Made by a program: the position numbers and the translations under genes
Part shown: piece by piece, positions 35,565 to 43,545 of the stretch
Layout: each line of letters opens with the position of its first letter
Position numbering within the stretch: the first letter of the stretch is position 1
NCBI RefSeq assembly: GCF_017377655.1
Contig: NZ_JAFREL010000030.1
Coordinates: 1-64,000, forward strand
DNA from: Candidatus Enterococcus ferrettii
Lineage (GTDB): Bacteria; Bacillota; Bacilli; Lactobacillales; Enterococcaceae
Reading direction: 5' to 3'
Length of the DNA: 64,000 bases
The notes under the pieces: model-generated
The model's database searches: none
What the model saw: the letters and a program-made list of their open reading frames with translations, nothing else
What the model was told of the DNA's origin: nothing

Positions 35565-37166
35565 ATGAAAGAATTAGAGCAAGACTATATAATTTGGTGG
35601 GAAGATAATATGGAGGGTGGATTAGACATAGTTTTGAAAGAGTTTAAGCATTTATTTTCTTTATCTGACATACCATCTATTTTTATACCACTTCTCTACA
35701 AATTTAAGAAAAACTCTCAAGTAAAGAACTGGGATAGGGAAATTTATCGGTTTTCTAAAAATAAAATTAAGGAAATTGAAAGTGCTCTTGGCGAAGAGAG
35801 AACCCTATCAATTTTATTAGAAAATATGAGTATAATTATATCAATCTACGAGAATATTATTGATTTAGAAAAACGAATTGATTTGATGAATAAGTATAAT
35901 GGTTCAGAACAAGATAAGGCGAAGATTTTTTCAGTTAGCATATTTAACGATTTATTGAATAAGGCATTTAGTAATTCACTAAAGCTATATATTGAATTTT
36001 ATAGTGAGATTGAAGGGAAAAATTTATATCAAAAAAATTTGGGTCCACAAATTGAGTGTTTATCTAGTCCAAAAAGGGGTTTCGGTACATTTACTAATTT
36101 AGCGAGTGAGCCTGGCATTAGAAATGCAATGTCGCATGATGGAGTTCGATATAAAGGAACAGAAATATTGTTTTTGTACAATCGTGGACAAGAAAAATTT
36201 CAAGAACAAAAATCAATCTATGATTTTAAAAAAAATATGTTGGATCTTTTTGACGGAACTAGCGCTGCTTTGCTTTCATGGATCGCCTACTTGTGTGAGC
36301 GAAATTGTAGCTATGAAGAATTGAAAGCTAATATACAACAAAAAGATGCTTCTGTTTTTATTGAAAAATTAAATTTTTCAACAATGACGATTAATTGTAC
36401 TAAGATTGAAGAAGTCAACATACATGATGAAACCGAAATAAAAAAACAAATTAATATGGAATTTGAGAATCCTGAAATAGAAATGAATTCTAAACTATTT
36501 TTTGGGATAAACTCTGCAAAAAAAATTTTTATAGATAGACACCTTTCGGACCTTGATTCAGTAATGATAACATTTAACTCTCCAAAAACTTTAATCTCTT
36601 TTTTTAGAGTACAAGGATCTGTTTTAAAAGCTTTGCATAAAGAAGAAAAAACTTGGGAAGAGACTGTCAAAAGTATCATTAAAAGCGGGGATCTTATTAT
36701 GTTCTCAGAAAATAGAGAAGAAAGAAATGAGAGCTCAGACACTTTCAGGTTTTATCCGGATTTGGAGAGTGATGATTATTTTGTGACGGAAATTGAAGAT
36801 ATAAGTTTGGAAGATCAAAAAAGATTTAAGTCAGTGGTATATCTTAAAAGAGCGAAAAGACGGAATCATGTAAAAGAGGTTGTGAAATCGGTTATTAACG
36901 AGTTGAAATCTATTGAAAATCATGGTTTTGTCTCAAACAGTGTAAAACATGGAAAAATGGATGCAGATATTTTGTATCTCCCAGTCTACAAAAAGGAGCT
37001 GCCTAGGGGGGGAGGACGTCCGCTGATTCCTGAAAACGATAATTTTGTTGTTCTAGTTCAATATGATGTAAATAAGAAATTTCCCATAACTAACAATTTT
37101 ATTGATGGGGATTTAAAGAAGAGAATAGAGGGACCGGTTGAATATAAATGGAATCCGAATTTTTAA
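35565..37166 (+). CDS. HEPN-motif protein of a putative two-gene defence module
   Basis: A 533-residue, AT-rich gene of unknown family. An alpha-helical N-terminal half (about 1-260) contains R186-N-A-M-S-H191, the R-x4-H motif of HEPN ribonucleases, in the context FGTFTNLASEPGIRNAMSHDG that is typical of HEPN helices. The C-terminal half (about 270-533) is mixed and unrecognised, with a charged linker. It has no signal peptide. The next gene, a predicted double nuclease, starts 78 bases downstream in the same direction, so the two probably act together. HEPN RNases commonly serve in phage defence or as toxins. The assignment rests on the motif and helix pattern only. Confidence 0.7.
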   Translation: MKELEQDYIIWWEDNMEGGLDIVLKEFKHLFSLSDIPSIFIPLLYKFKKNSQVKNWDREIYRFSKNKIKEIESALGEERTLSILLENMSIIISIYENIIDLEKRIDLMNKYNGSEQDKAKIFSVSIFNDLLNKAFSNSLKLYIEFYSEIEGKNLYQKNLGPQIECLSSPKRGFGTFTNLASEPGIRNAMSHDGVRYKGTEILFLYNRGQEKFQEQKSIYDFKKNMLDLFDGTSAALLSWIAYLCERNCSYEELKANIQQKDASVFIEKLNFSTMTINCTKIEEVNIHDETEIKKQINMEFENPEIEMNSKLFFGINSAKKIFIDRHLSDLDSVMITFNSPKTLISFFRVQGSVLKALHKEEKTWEETVKSIIKSGDLIMFSENREERNESSDTFRFYPDLESDDYFVTEIEDISLEDQKRFKSVVYLKRAKRRNHVKEVVKSVINELKSIENHGFVSNSVKHGKMDADILYLPVYKKELPRGGGRPLIPENDNFVVLVQYDVNKKFPITNNFIDGDLKKRIEGPVEYKWNPNF

Positions 37167-37244
37167 AAGATTATCTCGGATAATTTATTTCGAAATTGTT
37201 ACCTTATAGATACCTATTATATTAGTCAAGGATGATATTAAAAT

Positions 37245-38318
37245 ATGGAAAGTAAAAAAACAAGTAGCACTAAAAACTCAGCTATAAGAGGATATAGATT
37301 TGAGGATTTTTTAGCAAAATTATTTGATTATTATAATATAGATAGGGTTGAACAGAATGCTAGATTCTACACGGAAACTCATAGAAATATAGAGTATGAT
37401 TTTATTTTAAATGACCGATATTTGGTTGAGGCTAAGATTTTTCCTAATAAAGTGTTTCCTAGGTCTAAACTAAGTAATGTTATTAATCAATTAAAACACC
37501 TTGTACAATCATACTTGGAAATTTCTAGCAAAAATTCACAGGAAATAATACCTATTCTAATTGTAGCAAATATTATTGACTATAAGGAAAAGCTCACTGA
37601 ACTTGAAAATATAATGATTTTAGATATTTCAAACATTCTGTACTTAGTGAGAAATAATGAAATTTTGAAAGAAGAACTCATATCAATATTGAACTATTCT
37701 ATTCAGGAGATTAGCCCTAAAAAGACCGAAATGGAATTGTTCAATGTAACACCTAAAAATATTGACATGAATAACGAAGATAAACTGTTAAAACAAGAAT
37801 TAGTCTCTTGGGTTCCTAGTGATAATGCTTCTTCAAGCTATGAAAAACTATGTATAAAGATACTAAAGACATTATTCAATAACGATTTGACATTATGGAA
37901 CCCACAACAGAAATCTAATGAAAATTTATTCAGGTTTGATTTGATCTGTAAAATAAAATCAGGAGAATTAGACGGATTTTGGAACATTATTAGTGATTAT
38001 TTTAGGACCAAATATATTATTTTTGAGTTTAAAAACTATTCTGATAAAATTACGCAGAAGGATATATATACGACTGAAAAGTATTTATATGCTAAAGCAT
38101 TAAGGTCTGTAGCGATAATTATCTCACCTTATGGAGAGGATAAAAATTCTAAGAAAGCTATCAAGGGTACGTTGAGAGAAAACGGAAAATTGATTTTAAG
38201 CTTAAATCATAGAGATATAATAAAAATGTTAGATACTTTAGAAAATAGTGAAGGACTACTTCCATCTGAATACTTAAATGAGATGTTAGATAATTTATTG
38301 ATAAATCTTGAAAAATAG
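37245..38318 (+). CDS. Protein with two PD-(D/E)XK-like nuclease domains
   Basis: A 357-residue AT-rich gene. The N-terminal domain has E20 (RFEDF), D52 (IEYDFIL) and E62-A-K64 (YLVEAKIF), the restriction-endonuclease pattern E..D..ExK. The C-terminal domain repeats it: E200 (SYEKL), D232 (FRFDLI) and E261-F-K263 (IIFEFKNY), followed by TTEKYLYAKA as in Mrr-like enzymes. A helical linker joins them (about 110-195). No methyltransferase is nearby, so this is not a classic restriction-modification system. With the HEPN gene it may form a DNA- and RNA-targeting defence pair. No terminator is obvious downstream. Confidence 0.72.
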   Translation: MESKKTSSTKNSAIRGYRFEDFLAKLFDYYNIDRVEQNARFYTETHRNIEYDFILNDRYLVEAKIFPNKVFPRSKLSNVINQLKHLVQSYLEISSKNSQEIIPILIVANIIDYKEKLTELENIMILDISNILYLVRNNEILKEELISILNYSIQEISPKKTEMELFNVTPKNIDMNNEDKLLKQELVSWVPSDNASSSYEKLCIKILKTLFNNDLTLWNPQQKSNENLFRFDLICKIKSGELDGFWNIISDYFRTKYIIFEFKNYSDKITQKDIYTTEKYLYAKALRSVAIIISPYGEDKNSKKAIKGTLRENGKLILSLNHRDIIKMLDTLENSEGLLPSEYLNEMLDNLLINLEK

Positions 38319-38379
38319 AAATTTATGACGATTTAGCTCAGCAGTACAAATGAAAATGATAATATTTTGGAGGTCAAAG

Positions 38380-39780
38380 ATGTTCATTGGTCGGCAAAAA
38401 CAATTGGCTAGAATGGAGCAATTATATAACTCGGATAAATTCGAGTTTTTAGCTCTTTATGGGAAACGTCGTATAGGTAAAACAACCTTAATCAGCGAAT
38501 TTTCTAAAGATAAGGATGTCATCTTTTTCACTGCTAAAGAAACCAATGACACGATGAACCTTCGGGCTTTTTCGCGCTTGCTGCTGGAACATTTTGAACA
38601 TCAGTTGCCGAGAGTTTTGTTTTTGAGTCTTGGCAAGAGGCCTTTGTCTGGTTGATAAAAGTCAGTAATAACCAGCGAACAGTATTGATCATTGATGAGT
38701 ATCCTTATGCGGCGACTGTTAATAAAGCCTTGAGCTTTGTGCTGCAAATTGCGATAGATCATCATTTTCTGGATTCGAAAATCAAAATGATTTTAAGCGG
38801 CAGTCATGTTTCTTTCATGGAAAAGAAGTTCTTGGCTATAAATCTCTCTTGTATAGAAGAAAGACGAGTCAGATTCAGCTAAAGCCTTTTGATTATTTTG
38901 AGACTGCTCAACTGTTGATGAATTAAGATGCTGAAGATAAGATTCGTTTTTATAGTGTTTTAGGTGGTGTCCCTTATTATCTTTCTTTAATGAATACGAA
39001 CGAACATTTGAAAAAAATCTGGAGGGGCTGTTTTTTTCCAGTGATGGACGGCTGTATCAGGAACCAGATTATTTAATGAAAGAGGAGTTTGACCAGCCAG
39101 CGAAATACAATGTAATTATTCAAGCTGTGGCTTAAGGGGCGAATCGACTGTCAGCGATTTCAGCAATTACCAAAATCGAGACGTCAGCATTGCCATATTA
39201 TTTAACAACATTAGTTGACATAGGTTTTCTCAAGAAGACAATTCCTTTTGGTGAAATTCCTTTGCGTTAGCGTAAAGGAATTTACGAGATTGCTGACAAT
39301 ACCTTCCGCTTTTATTATGAATACGTCTACCCAAATGAAACGGCGATTGAACGAAATTTTGGCGAGCAAGTGGTGAATAATACAATTTTGTCTATTATAG
39401 ATAATTTTATTGGGAGAACGGTTTTTGAAACTGTTTATGAGCAATATCTAGTTCGCGAAATTCAAAAGCAAAGGCTGGAGTTGTTGCCAACGGAAATCAG
39501 CCGCTGGTGGGGAAATGATGTGCAGTTGAGACAACAGAGTGATATTGATATTGTTTTAGGTAATCAAGACCAGGTTTTATTGGCTGAATGTAAATGGCGC
39601 AATGCGTTTAATGAGATAAAGGGAATTCAGAAGCTGATGGATAAGAAACGGTTGCTGCCTAACTATAGATCTTATCATTTTTACTTCTTCGCCCAAAAAG
39701 AGTATGGTGAAAAAACCAAGCAACTCGCAGCCCAGTATCCAGAACTGACATTGGTTACTTTGGAAGAGTTATTTGATTAA
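38380..39780 (+). pseudogene. Decayed AAA ATPase (DUF234/archaeal-ATPase type)
   Basis: ATG 38380 follows TTGGAGG and opens a typical ATPase: MFIGRQKQLARME, Walker A GKRRIGKTTL, Walker B TVLIIDEYPY and the C-terminal DUF234 nuclease-like part with QSDIDIV and LAECKWR. The frame is broken: shifts near 38600-38650, 38830 and 39010, and stops at 38924 (TAA), 39133 (TAA) and 39268 (TAG). The protein otherwise aligns in order to the end at 39780. Intact homologues are ATPases with an associated PD-(D/E)XK fold and unclear function. It follows the HEPN/nuclease pair but looks like an independent gene. Confidence 0.88.
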
Positions 39781-39786
39781 TAAAAG

Positions 39787-39817
39787 AGGAGTCGCCTAAA
39801 CTTGGTGACTCCTTTTT
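39787..39817. terminator. Terminator between the ATPase remnant and tag
   Basis: AGGAGTCGCC (39787-39796) and GGTGACTCCT (39804-39813), with one G-T pair, and TTTTT on the plus strand. It can also end the convergent tag transcript. Confidence 0.8.
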
Positions 39818-40326
39818 CACCGATCCAGCACCTGATCCTGAATCACCCCGGCTGCTTTTAGAAACATGCAGGTAACTACTGGACCGACAAACGTAAATCC
39901 TCGCTTCTTCATATCTTTTGCAATCGTCGTGGCTTCAGGCAAAGTATTAGTGACTTGATCCTGGGTTTCATATTGCTTAACGACAGGGACACCCCCGACA
40001 AAATCCCACAAATAATCAGCAAAGCTATCGTAGTCATCCAACAATCGAACAATTGCCCGCGCATTTTGAATAACGGCTTTGATCTTTCTAGGATTGCGGA
40101 TCATCTCTGGATCCTTTGCAATCTGGTCCGCATCATCCGGAAAGAGTGCGGCTACTTTACGGAAATCCATTCCACAAAAGTTCCGCATAAAAATTTCCTT
40201 TTTGCCAGCTGCTACCTTCCAGCTGAGGCCCGCCTGAAAGACACCGATCGTTAAAAGTAAAAAGAGCATGTCGTCGTCTTGGGTAGGCTGCCCCCATCGG
40301 TCACTATACCATTGATAATCCTTCAA
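39817..40326 (-). CDS. tag: DNA-3-methyladenine glycosylase I
   Basis: A 169-residue base-excision repair enzyme that removes 3-methyladenine. Characteristic parts are WGQPTQDDDMLFLLLTIGVFQAGLSWKV (a variant of the Tag FExLxLExFQAGLSW region), IRNPRKIKAVIQNA and KDMKKRGFTFVGP, all in family order. The Zn-binding His and Cys of E. coli Tag are not evident, as in some Gram-positive members. It is a single gene on the minus strand. Confidence 0.88.
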   Translation of the reverse strand: MKDYQWYSDRWGQPTQDDDMLFLLLTIGVFQAGLSWKVAAGKKEIFMRNFCGMDFRKVAALFPDDADQIAKDPEMIRNPRKIKAVIQNARAIVRLLDDYDSFADYLWDFVGGVPVVKQYETQDQVTNTLPEATTIAKDMKKRGFTFVGPVVTCMFLKAAGVIQDQVLDR

Positions 40327-40435
40327 CCTGACAAACTCCTTTCAGTTGGCTTTTCTTGTATTGATTGTATCATAAAAGCGGCAAAATATTTTGCTGACGG
40401 AATCGAATTAAATGATTCAAAACAATAATATGAGA

Positions 40436-40465
40436 TTGACTATAGTGTGTGACGTACAGTATAAT
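40436..40465 (+). promoter_or_regulatory. Promoter of the padR-HAAS operon
   Basis: TTGACT (40436-40441), 18-base spacer, TATAAT (40460-40465). The spacer GTGTGTGACGTACAG has partial symmetry that could be a PadR operator, allowing autorepression. The promoter shows that ATG 40412 cannot be the start of padR. Confidence 0.78.
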
Positions 40466-40480
40466 GATTATGAAGAGGTG

Positions 40481-40822
40481 ATGAGTATGCCGGAAAAAGA
40501 CCTTGTACAAAGTTACATCACTGAAATGAAGCGAGGTAGTTTAGTATTGGCGGTGTTAGGGAGTTTGAAGTCGCCTTATTATGGCTATGCGTTACTGCAA
40601 GAATTGCAGGATAAAGGGATTGAAATTGAAGCGAATACCTTATACCCTTTGCTGCGAAGACTGGAAAAACAAGGACTATTGACGAGTGATTGGGACACAA
40701 CGGAAAGTCGGCCGCGAAAGTATTACACGCTGAATCAAGAAGGAGTAAAAATTAGCCGGGAGCTTTTGAAGGAATGGAAGAGGATGCAAGAAAGCATTGC
40801 TCAAATTTACTTGGGGGAATAA
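40481..40822 (+). CDS. PadR family transcriptional regulator
   Basis: A 113-residue PadR regulator. ATG 40481 follows GAAGAGGTG and lies after the promoter. The winged helix reads RGSLVLAVLGSL, YYGYALLQELQDKGIEI, NTLYPLLRRLEKQGLL and SRPRKYYTLNQEG, the standard PadR order; a short C-terminal helix would dimerise. It is followed after three bases by a HAAS-domain gene, its usual partner in Firmicutes, where PadR responds to membrane or envelope stress. Confidence 0.93.
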   Translation: MSMPEKDLVQSYITEMKRGSLVLAVLGSLKSPYYGYALLQELQDKGIEIEANTLYPLLRRLEKQGLLTSDWDTTESRPRKYYTLNQEGVKISRELLKEWKRMQESIAQIYLGE

Positions 40823-40825
40823 ATT

Positions 40826-41857
40826 ATGGAAAATTGGGTAGATCGGTATGTCGCTGCTGTAGTGGGGCGTTTGCCTGAGAAAGAGCGGGCCGAAGTTGAA
40901 CGGGAATTAAAAAGTAATATTTATGATATGCTGTCGGAAAATCCGACTGAGGACGAGATCAAACAGGTTCTAATGGAAATGGGGTCGCCAGCAGATCTAG
41001 CGGTAGAGTACCGCCAACATCCGCGCTATTTAATTTCACCCATGGTTTACGATAGTTATGTACGTATGTTGAAGGTGCTAGTGCCAATCATAACAATCAT
41101 TGCGGTATTTATTGGGATTGTCGGCGCTGGTGTTGAAGTTTTTCAGACGAATGGGATTCAAATAAACGAAATTTTCCAACTGATTATTAGCCAAGGAATC
41201 AGCAGCGGTGTTTCAGCGGCGATGCAAACCTTGATTTGGGTAACAGTGGGTTATGTTATCGCTGAAAGAACCGGTATGATTGGTGACCAAAAGAAAGAAA
41301 AATGGAAACTGGAAGATTTGCCAAAGCCTCAAGAGGGGGAGCGAATCTCATTGTCTGAACCCATTGGTGAAATGATTGCGGCGTTTTTCTTTTGCGGCTG
41401 GTTGGCTTTAATAGCATTAGACTTTGCACCATTTGTTATTTTTAGTACGGATTCATCAATTGACGGAATTGCTTTGTTTAGTAACAGCTTTGCGATGAAG
41501 GTTGTTCCGATAATGGTAGTTATTATCATTCTTACTGTAATTTCAAGTGTTCAAAAGATTACCCAACGCTATTGGAATGGACGTGTTTGTACTTGGGTGA
41601 TTATCGATCATCTTATTTCTGCTATCTTATGGATCTTTTTATTCCTGCAGCGGGATATTTTCAGCTCAGACATGATCCATCTACTGCAGGAACAGACCTG
41701 GTCAACTGGTGACGTGCTGCATTATATCTCTACTGGAAATACATTGACCATCCAAATGGCAATCTGCGGTATTATTGTGATTGTAACTATGATCGAAATT
41801 GGTTCTGCAGTTTTCAAAACAGCGAAAAATAATTCGATTCAGCCATCGATTGCGTAA
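40826..41857 (+). CDS. HAAS-domain membrane protein
   Basis: A 343-residue protein. Residues 1-65 form a HAAS domain (RYVAAVVGRLPEKERAEVERELKSNI and EMGSPADLAVEYR). Then come about seven membrane segments. HAAS proteins pair with PadR regulators and are thought to link membrane state to gene control. The pair is probably co-transcribed from the 40436 promoter. A terminator follows. Confidence 0.85.
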   Translation: MENWVDRYVAAVVGRLPEKERAEVERELKSNIYDMLSENPTEDEIKQVLMEMGSPADLAVEYRQHPRYLISPMVYDSYVRMLKVLVPIITIIAVFIGIVGAGVEVFQTNGIQINEIFQLIISQGISSGVSAAMQTLIWVTVGYVIAERTGMIGDQKKEKWKLEDLPKPQEGERISLSEPIGEMIAAFFFCGWLALIALDFAPFVIFSTDSSIDGIALFSNSFAMKVVPIMVVIIILTVISSVQKITQRYWNGRVCTWVIIDHLISAILWIFLFLQRDIFSSDMIHLLQEQTWSTGDVLHYISTGNTLTIQMAICGIIVIVTMIEIGSAVFKTAKNNSIQPSIA

Positions 41858-41864
41858 ACATAGG

Positions 41865-41898
41865 AATCCTCATGACAAATGTTTGTGGGGATTTTTTT
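41865..41898 (+). terminator. Terminator of the padR operon
   Basis: AATCCTCA (41865-41872) pairs with TGGGGATT (41886-41893), with a G-T pair, then TTTTTTT. Confidence 0.75.
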
Positions 41899-42019
41899 AA
41901 TCATACTTCTGTACACTTCATTCAATGTTGGAAATTTTTTGCTGGAAATATTTTCAGATTCACTTTGTCATTGTGTTTTTTGGCTGTTACAATAAAGAAA
42001 ATACAATGGAGAATGAATT

Positions 42020-42409
42020 TTGAATATGTCAGAAGCAGCCGCAAATTATGACATGACTCCAGCAAAAATTCGTTCCGATGAAAAGCAGGACTTAATGCCG
42101 CCAGTAACCCGTAATGCGGTTAGAATGCGTGATTTTCAATAAAATCTGAACTGGATTGAATCTATCAAGTGTATGAAGGAATTTGGTTTATCGATTGATT
42201 CTCTATTGAGACATTCAGAATTATCTCAGTTAGGCGATTCGACCTTGTTGGAGCGTCAAGAAATTTTGGCTGATGACTACCAGAAATTAGTGAAGAAGCA
42301 AGAACAGATTAATCAAACGGTTGCCAAATTGAAATGGAAATTAACTTTTTGCAATACAAAATTATTTCGACAACGATTGAATCTTCTGAAAAAAGGTTAT
42401 GTGAGGTGA
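42020..42409 (+). pseudogene. Interrupted MerR family regulator
   Basis: From TTG 42020 (GGAG eight bases upstream) the frame reads a MerR regulator: SEAAANYDMTPAKIR, LMPPVTRN, then RMRDFQ followed by TAA at 42140 where intact members continue with a Gln, then NLNWIESIKCMKEFGLSIDSLL and a dimerisation helix to 42409. The DNA-recognition segment is also altered (IRSDEKQ instead of IRYYEKQ). A full-length regulator is not made, though a fragment could restart at ATG 42173. It lies six bases before the RpiR gene. Confidence 0.8.
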
Positions 42410-42415
42410 GCCATA

Positions 42416-43309
42416 ATGTATCTATTTCAACGAATTGAAGAAGCAGCCTTTAAGCAAAGTGATGCCCGGCGCACGATCGGGGAGTTTATCTTAGAAAATC
42501 GTGATCAGCTACAGGAGCTTTCGATGGAGAAAATCGCAAAGTTAACCTTTACCTCAAAACCGACGCTGGTTCGGTTTGCTAAATATTTCGGCTATTCCGG
42601 CTGGAAAGAATTCATGTATGCCTTCAATCATGAGGTGGCGTACCATGACGACACGGCTTATGCGGATGTCGACCCCAATTTTCCTTTTTCAGCTGAAGCA
42701 GATACCTTAGAGATTATTGAGAGCATGGTCAATTTGAAGATGCAGAGTATGAAGGATACTGTCTCGCTGATTGCGACTGAGGATTTGAATAAGGCTGCTG
42801 AGCTGGTTTATCAGGCAGAGAACATTGTGGTCTATGGAACGAGTCCCAATTATTACTATGGAGAGCTGTTCAAAAGGAATTTGCTGACGATTCGCAAAAA
42901 AGCTTTTATGGCAAAATCAGGCGAGTGCGGAACGATTTCCCATTCCTTAACTCAGCGGGATTGTGCAATAATCATTTCTTATTCCGGGAACAATCCGGAT
43001 GAAAATCCTACCAGCAACGTCAAGATCCTGATGAAAAATGGCGTACCGATCATTAGTATTACCAGCGGTGGCAAAAACTATTTGCGCGATTATTCGGATG
43101 TGGTTTTGAATATCTCTAGTAAAGAAAAGCTTTATTCCAAGATTTCCAACTTTGCTACTCAGGAATCAATTTTGATGATTTTGGATGCGTTGTATGCAAA
43201 AGTTTTTGCCCTGAATTATGAGGAAAACAAAGCTAACAAGATTGCCAGTGCCAAGCAATTGGAGTCGCGGAGACAGGCGACGTTTAAGGATTTAGAGGAG
43301 AGGTTTTAG
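42416..43309 (+). CDS. MurR/RpiR family regulator of the beta-glucoside operon
   Basis: A 297-residue regulator. An N-terminal RpiR helix-turn-helix (about 1-75: LSMEKIAKLTFTSKPTLVRFAKYFGYSGWKEF) is followed by a SIS sugar-phosphate binding domain (about 110-250: VYGTSPNYYYGE, IIISYSGNNPDE, ISITSGG). GAGGTGAG precedes the ATG. It lies upstream of bglP and the GH1 gene in the same direction and probably senses a phosphorylated glucoside or its product. Confidence 0.92.
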   Translation: MYLFQRIEEAAFKQSDARRTIGEFILENRDQLQELSMEKIAKLTFTSKPTLVRFAKYFGYSGWKEFMYAFNHEVAYHDDTAYADVDPNFPFSAEADTLEIIESMVNLKMQSMKDTVSLIATEDLNKAAELVYQAENIVVYGTSPNYYYGELFKRNLLTIRKKAFMAKSGECGTISHSLTQRDCAIIISYSGNNPDENPTSNVKILMKNGVPIISITSGGKNYLRDYSDVVLNISSKEKLYSKISNFATQESILMILDALYAKVFALNYEENKANKIASAKQLESRRQATFKDLEERF

Positions 43310-43370
43310 GGAGAAAGTAGAAAAATTTTTTCCTTTTACTGATTCATTGTCCTAGTTAAATAAAAAATAA

Positions 43371-43420
43371 AACGCATTCCACAAAACACCGTCTTTTTCC
43401 GAAGTTTTGTGAAATGCGTT
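43371..43420. promoter_or_regulatory. 17-bp inverted repeat upstream of bglP
   Basis: AACGCATTCCACAAAAC (43371-43387) and GTTTTGTGAAATGCGTT (43404-43420) are inverted copies with one mismatch and a 16-base spacer. The hairpin has no good T tail, so an operator for the adjacent RpiR regulator is more likely than a terminator. Confidence 0.55.
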
Positions 43421-43440
43421 TCGTCTTGTTCTAAAACTAT

Positions 43441-43454
43441 TGGAAACGCTATCT
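43441..43454 (+). promoter_or_regulatory. Candidate catabolite-response element
   Basis: TGGAAACGCTATCT matches the CcpA cre consensus TGWAANCGNTNWCA at all but two fixed positions. Its place about 95 bases before a PTS gene fits catabolite repression. Confidence 0.4.
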
Positions 43455-43545
43455 AGACGTGATAAAGTTCACTTACAGACAAGCACTGAATACACCGGTG
43501 AGATTCACAAAACAATCTGCTTGTTTCAGTGAAAGGGGTAACATC

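Noticed and set aside
38327..38344. tRNA-like stretch with GATTTAGCTCAG
   Set aside because: Resembles a tRNA 5' end, but no matching D-stem partner, anticodon arm or T-arm follows.
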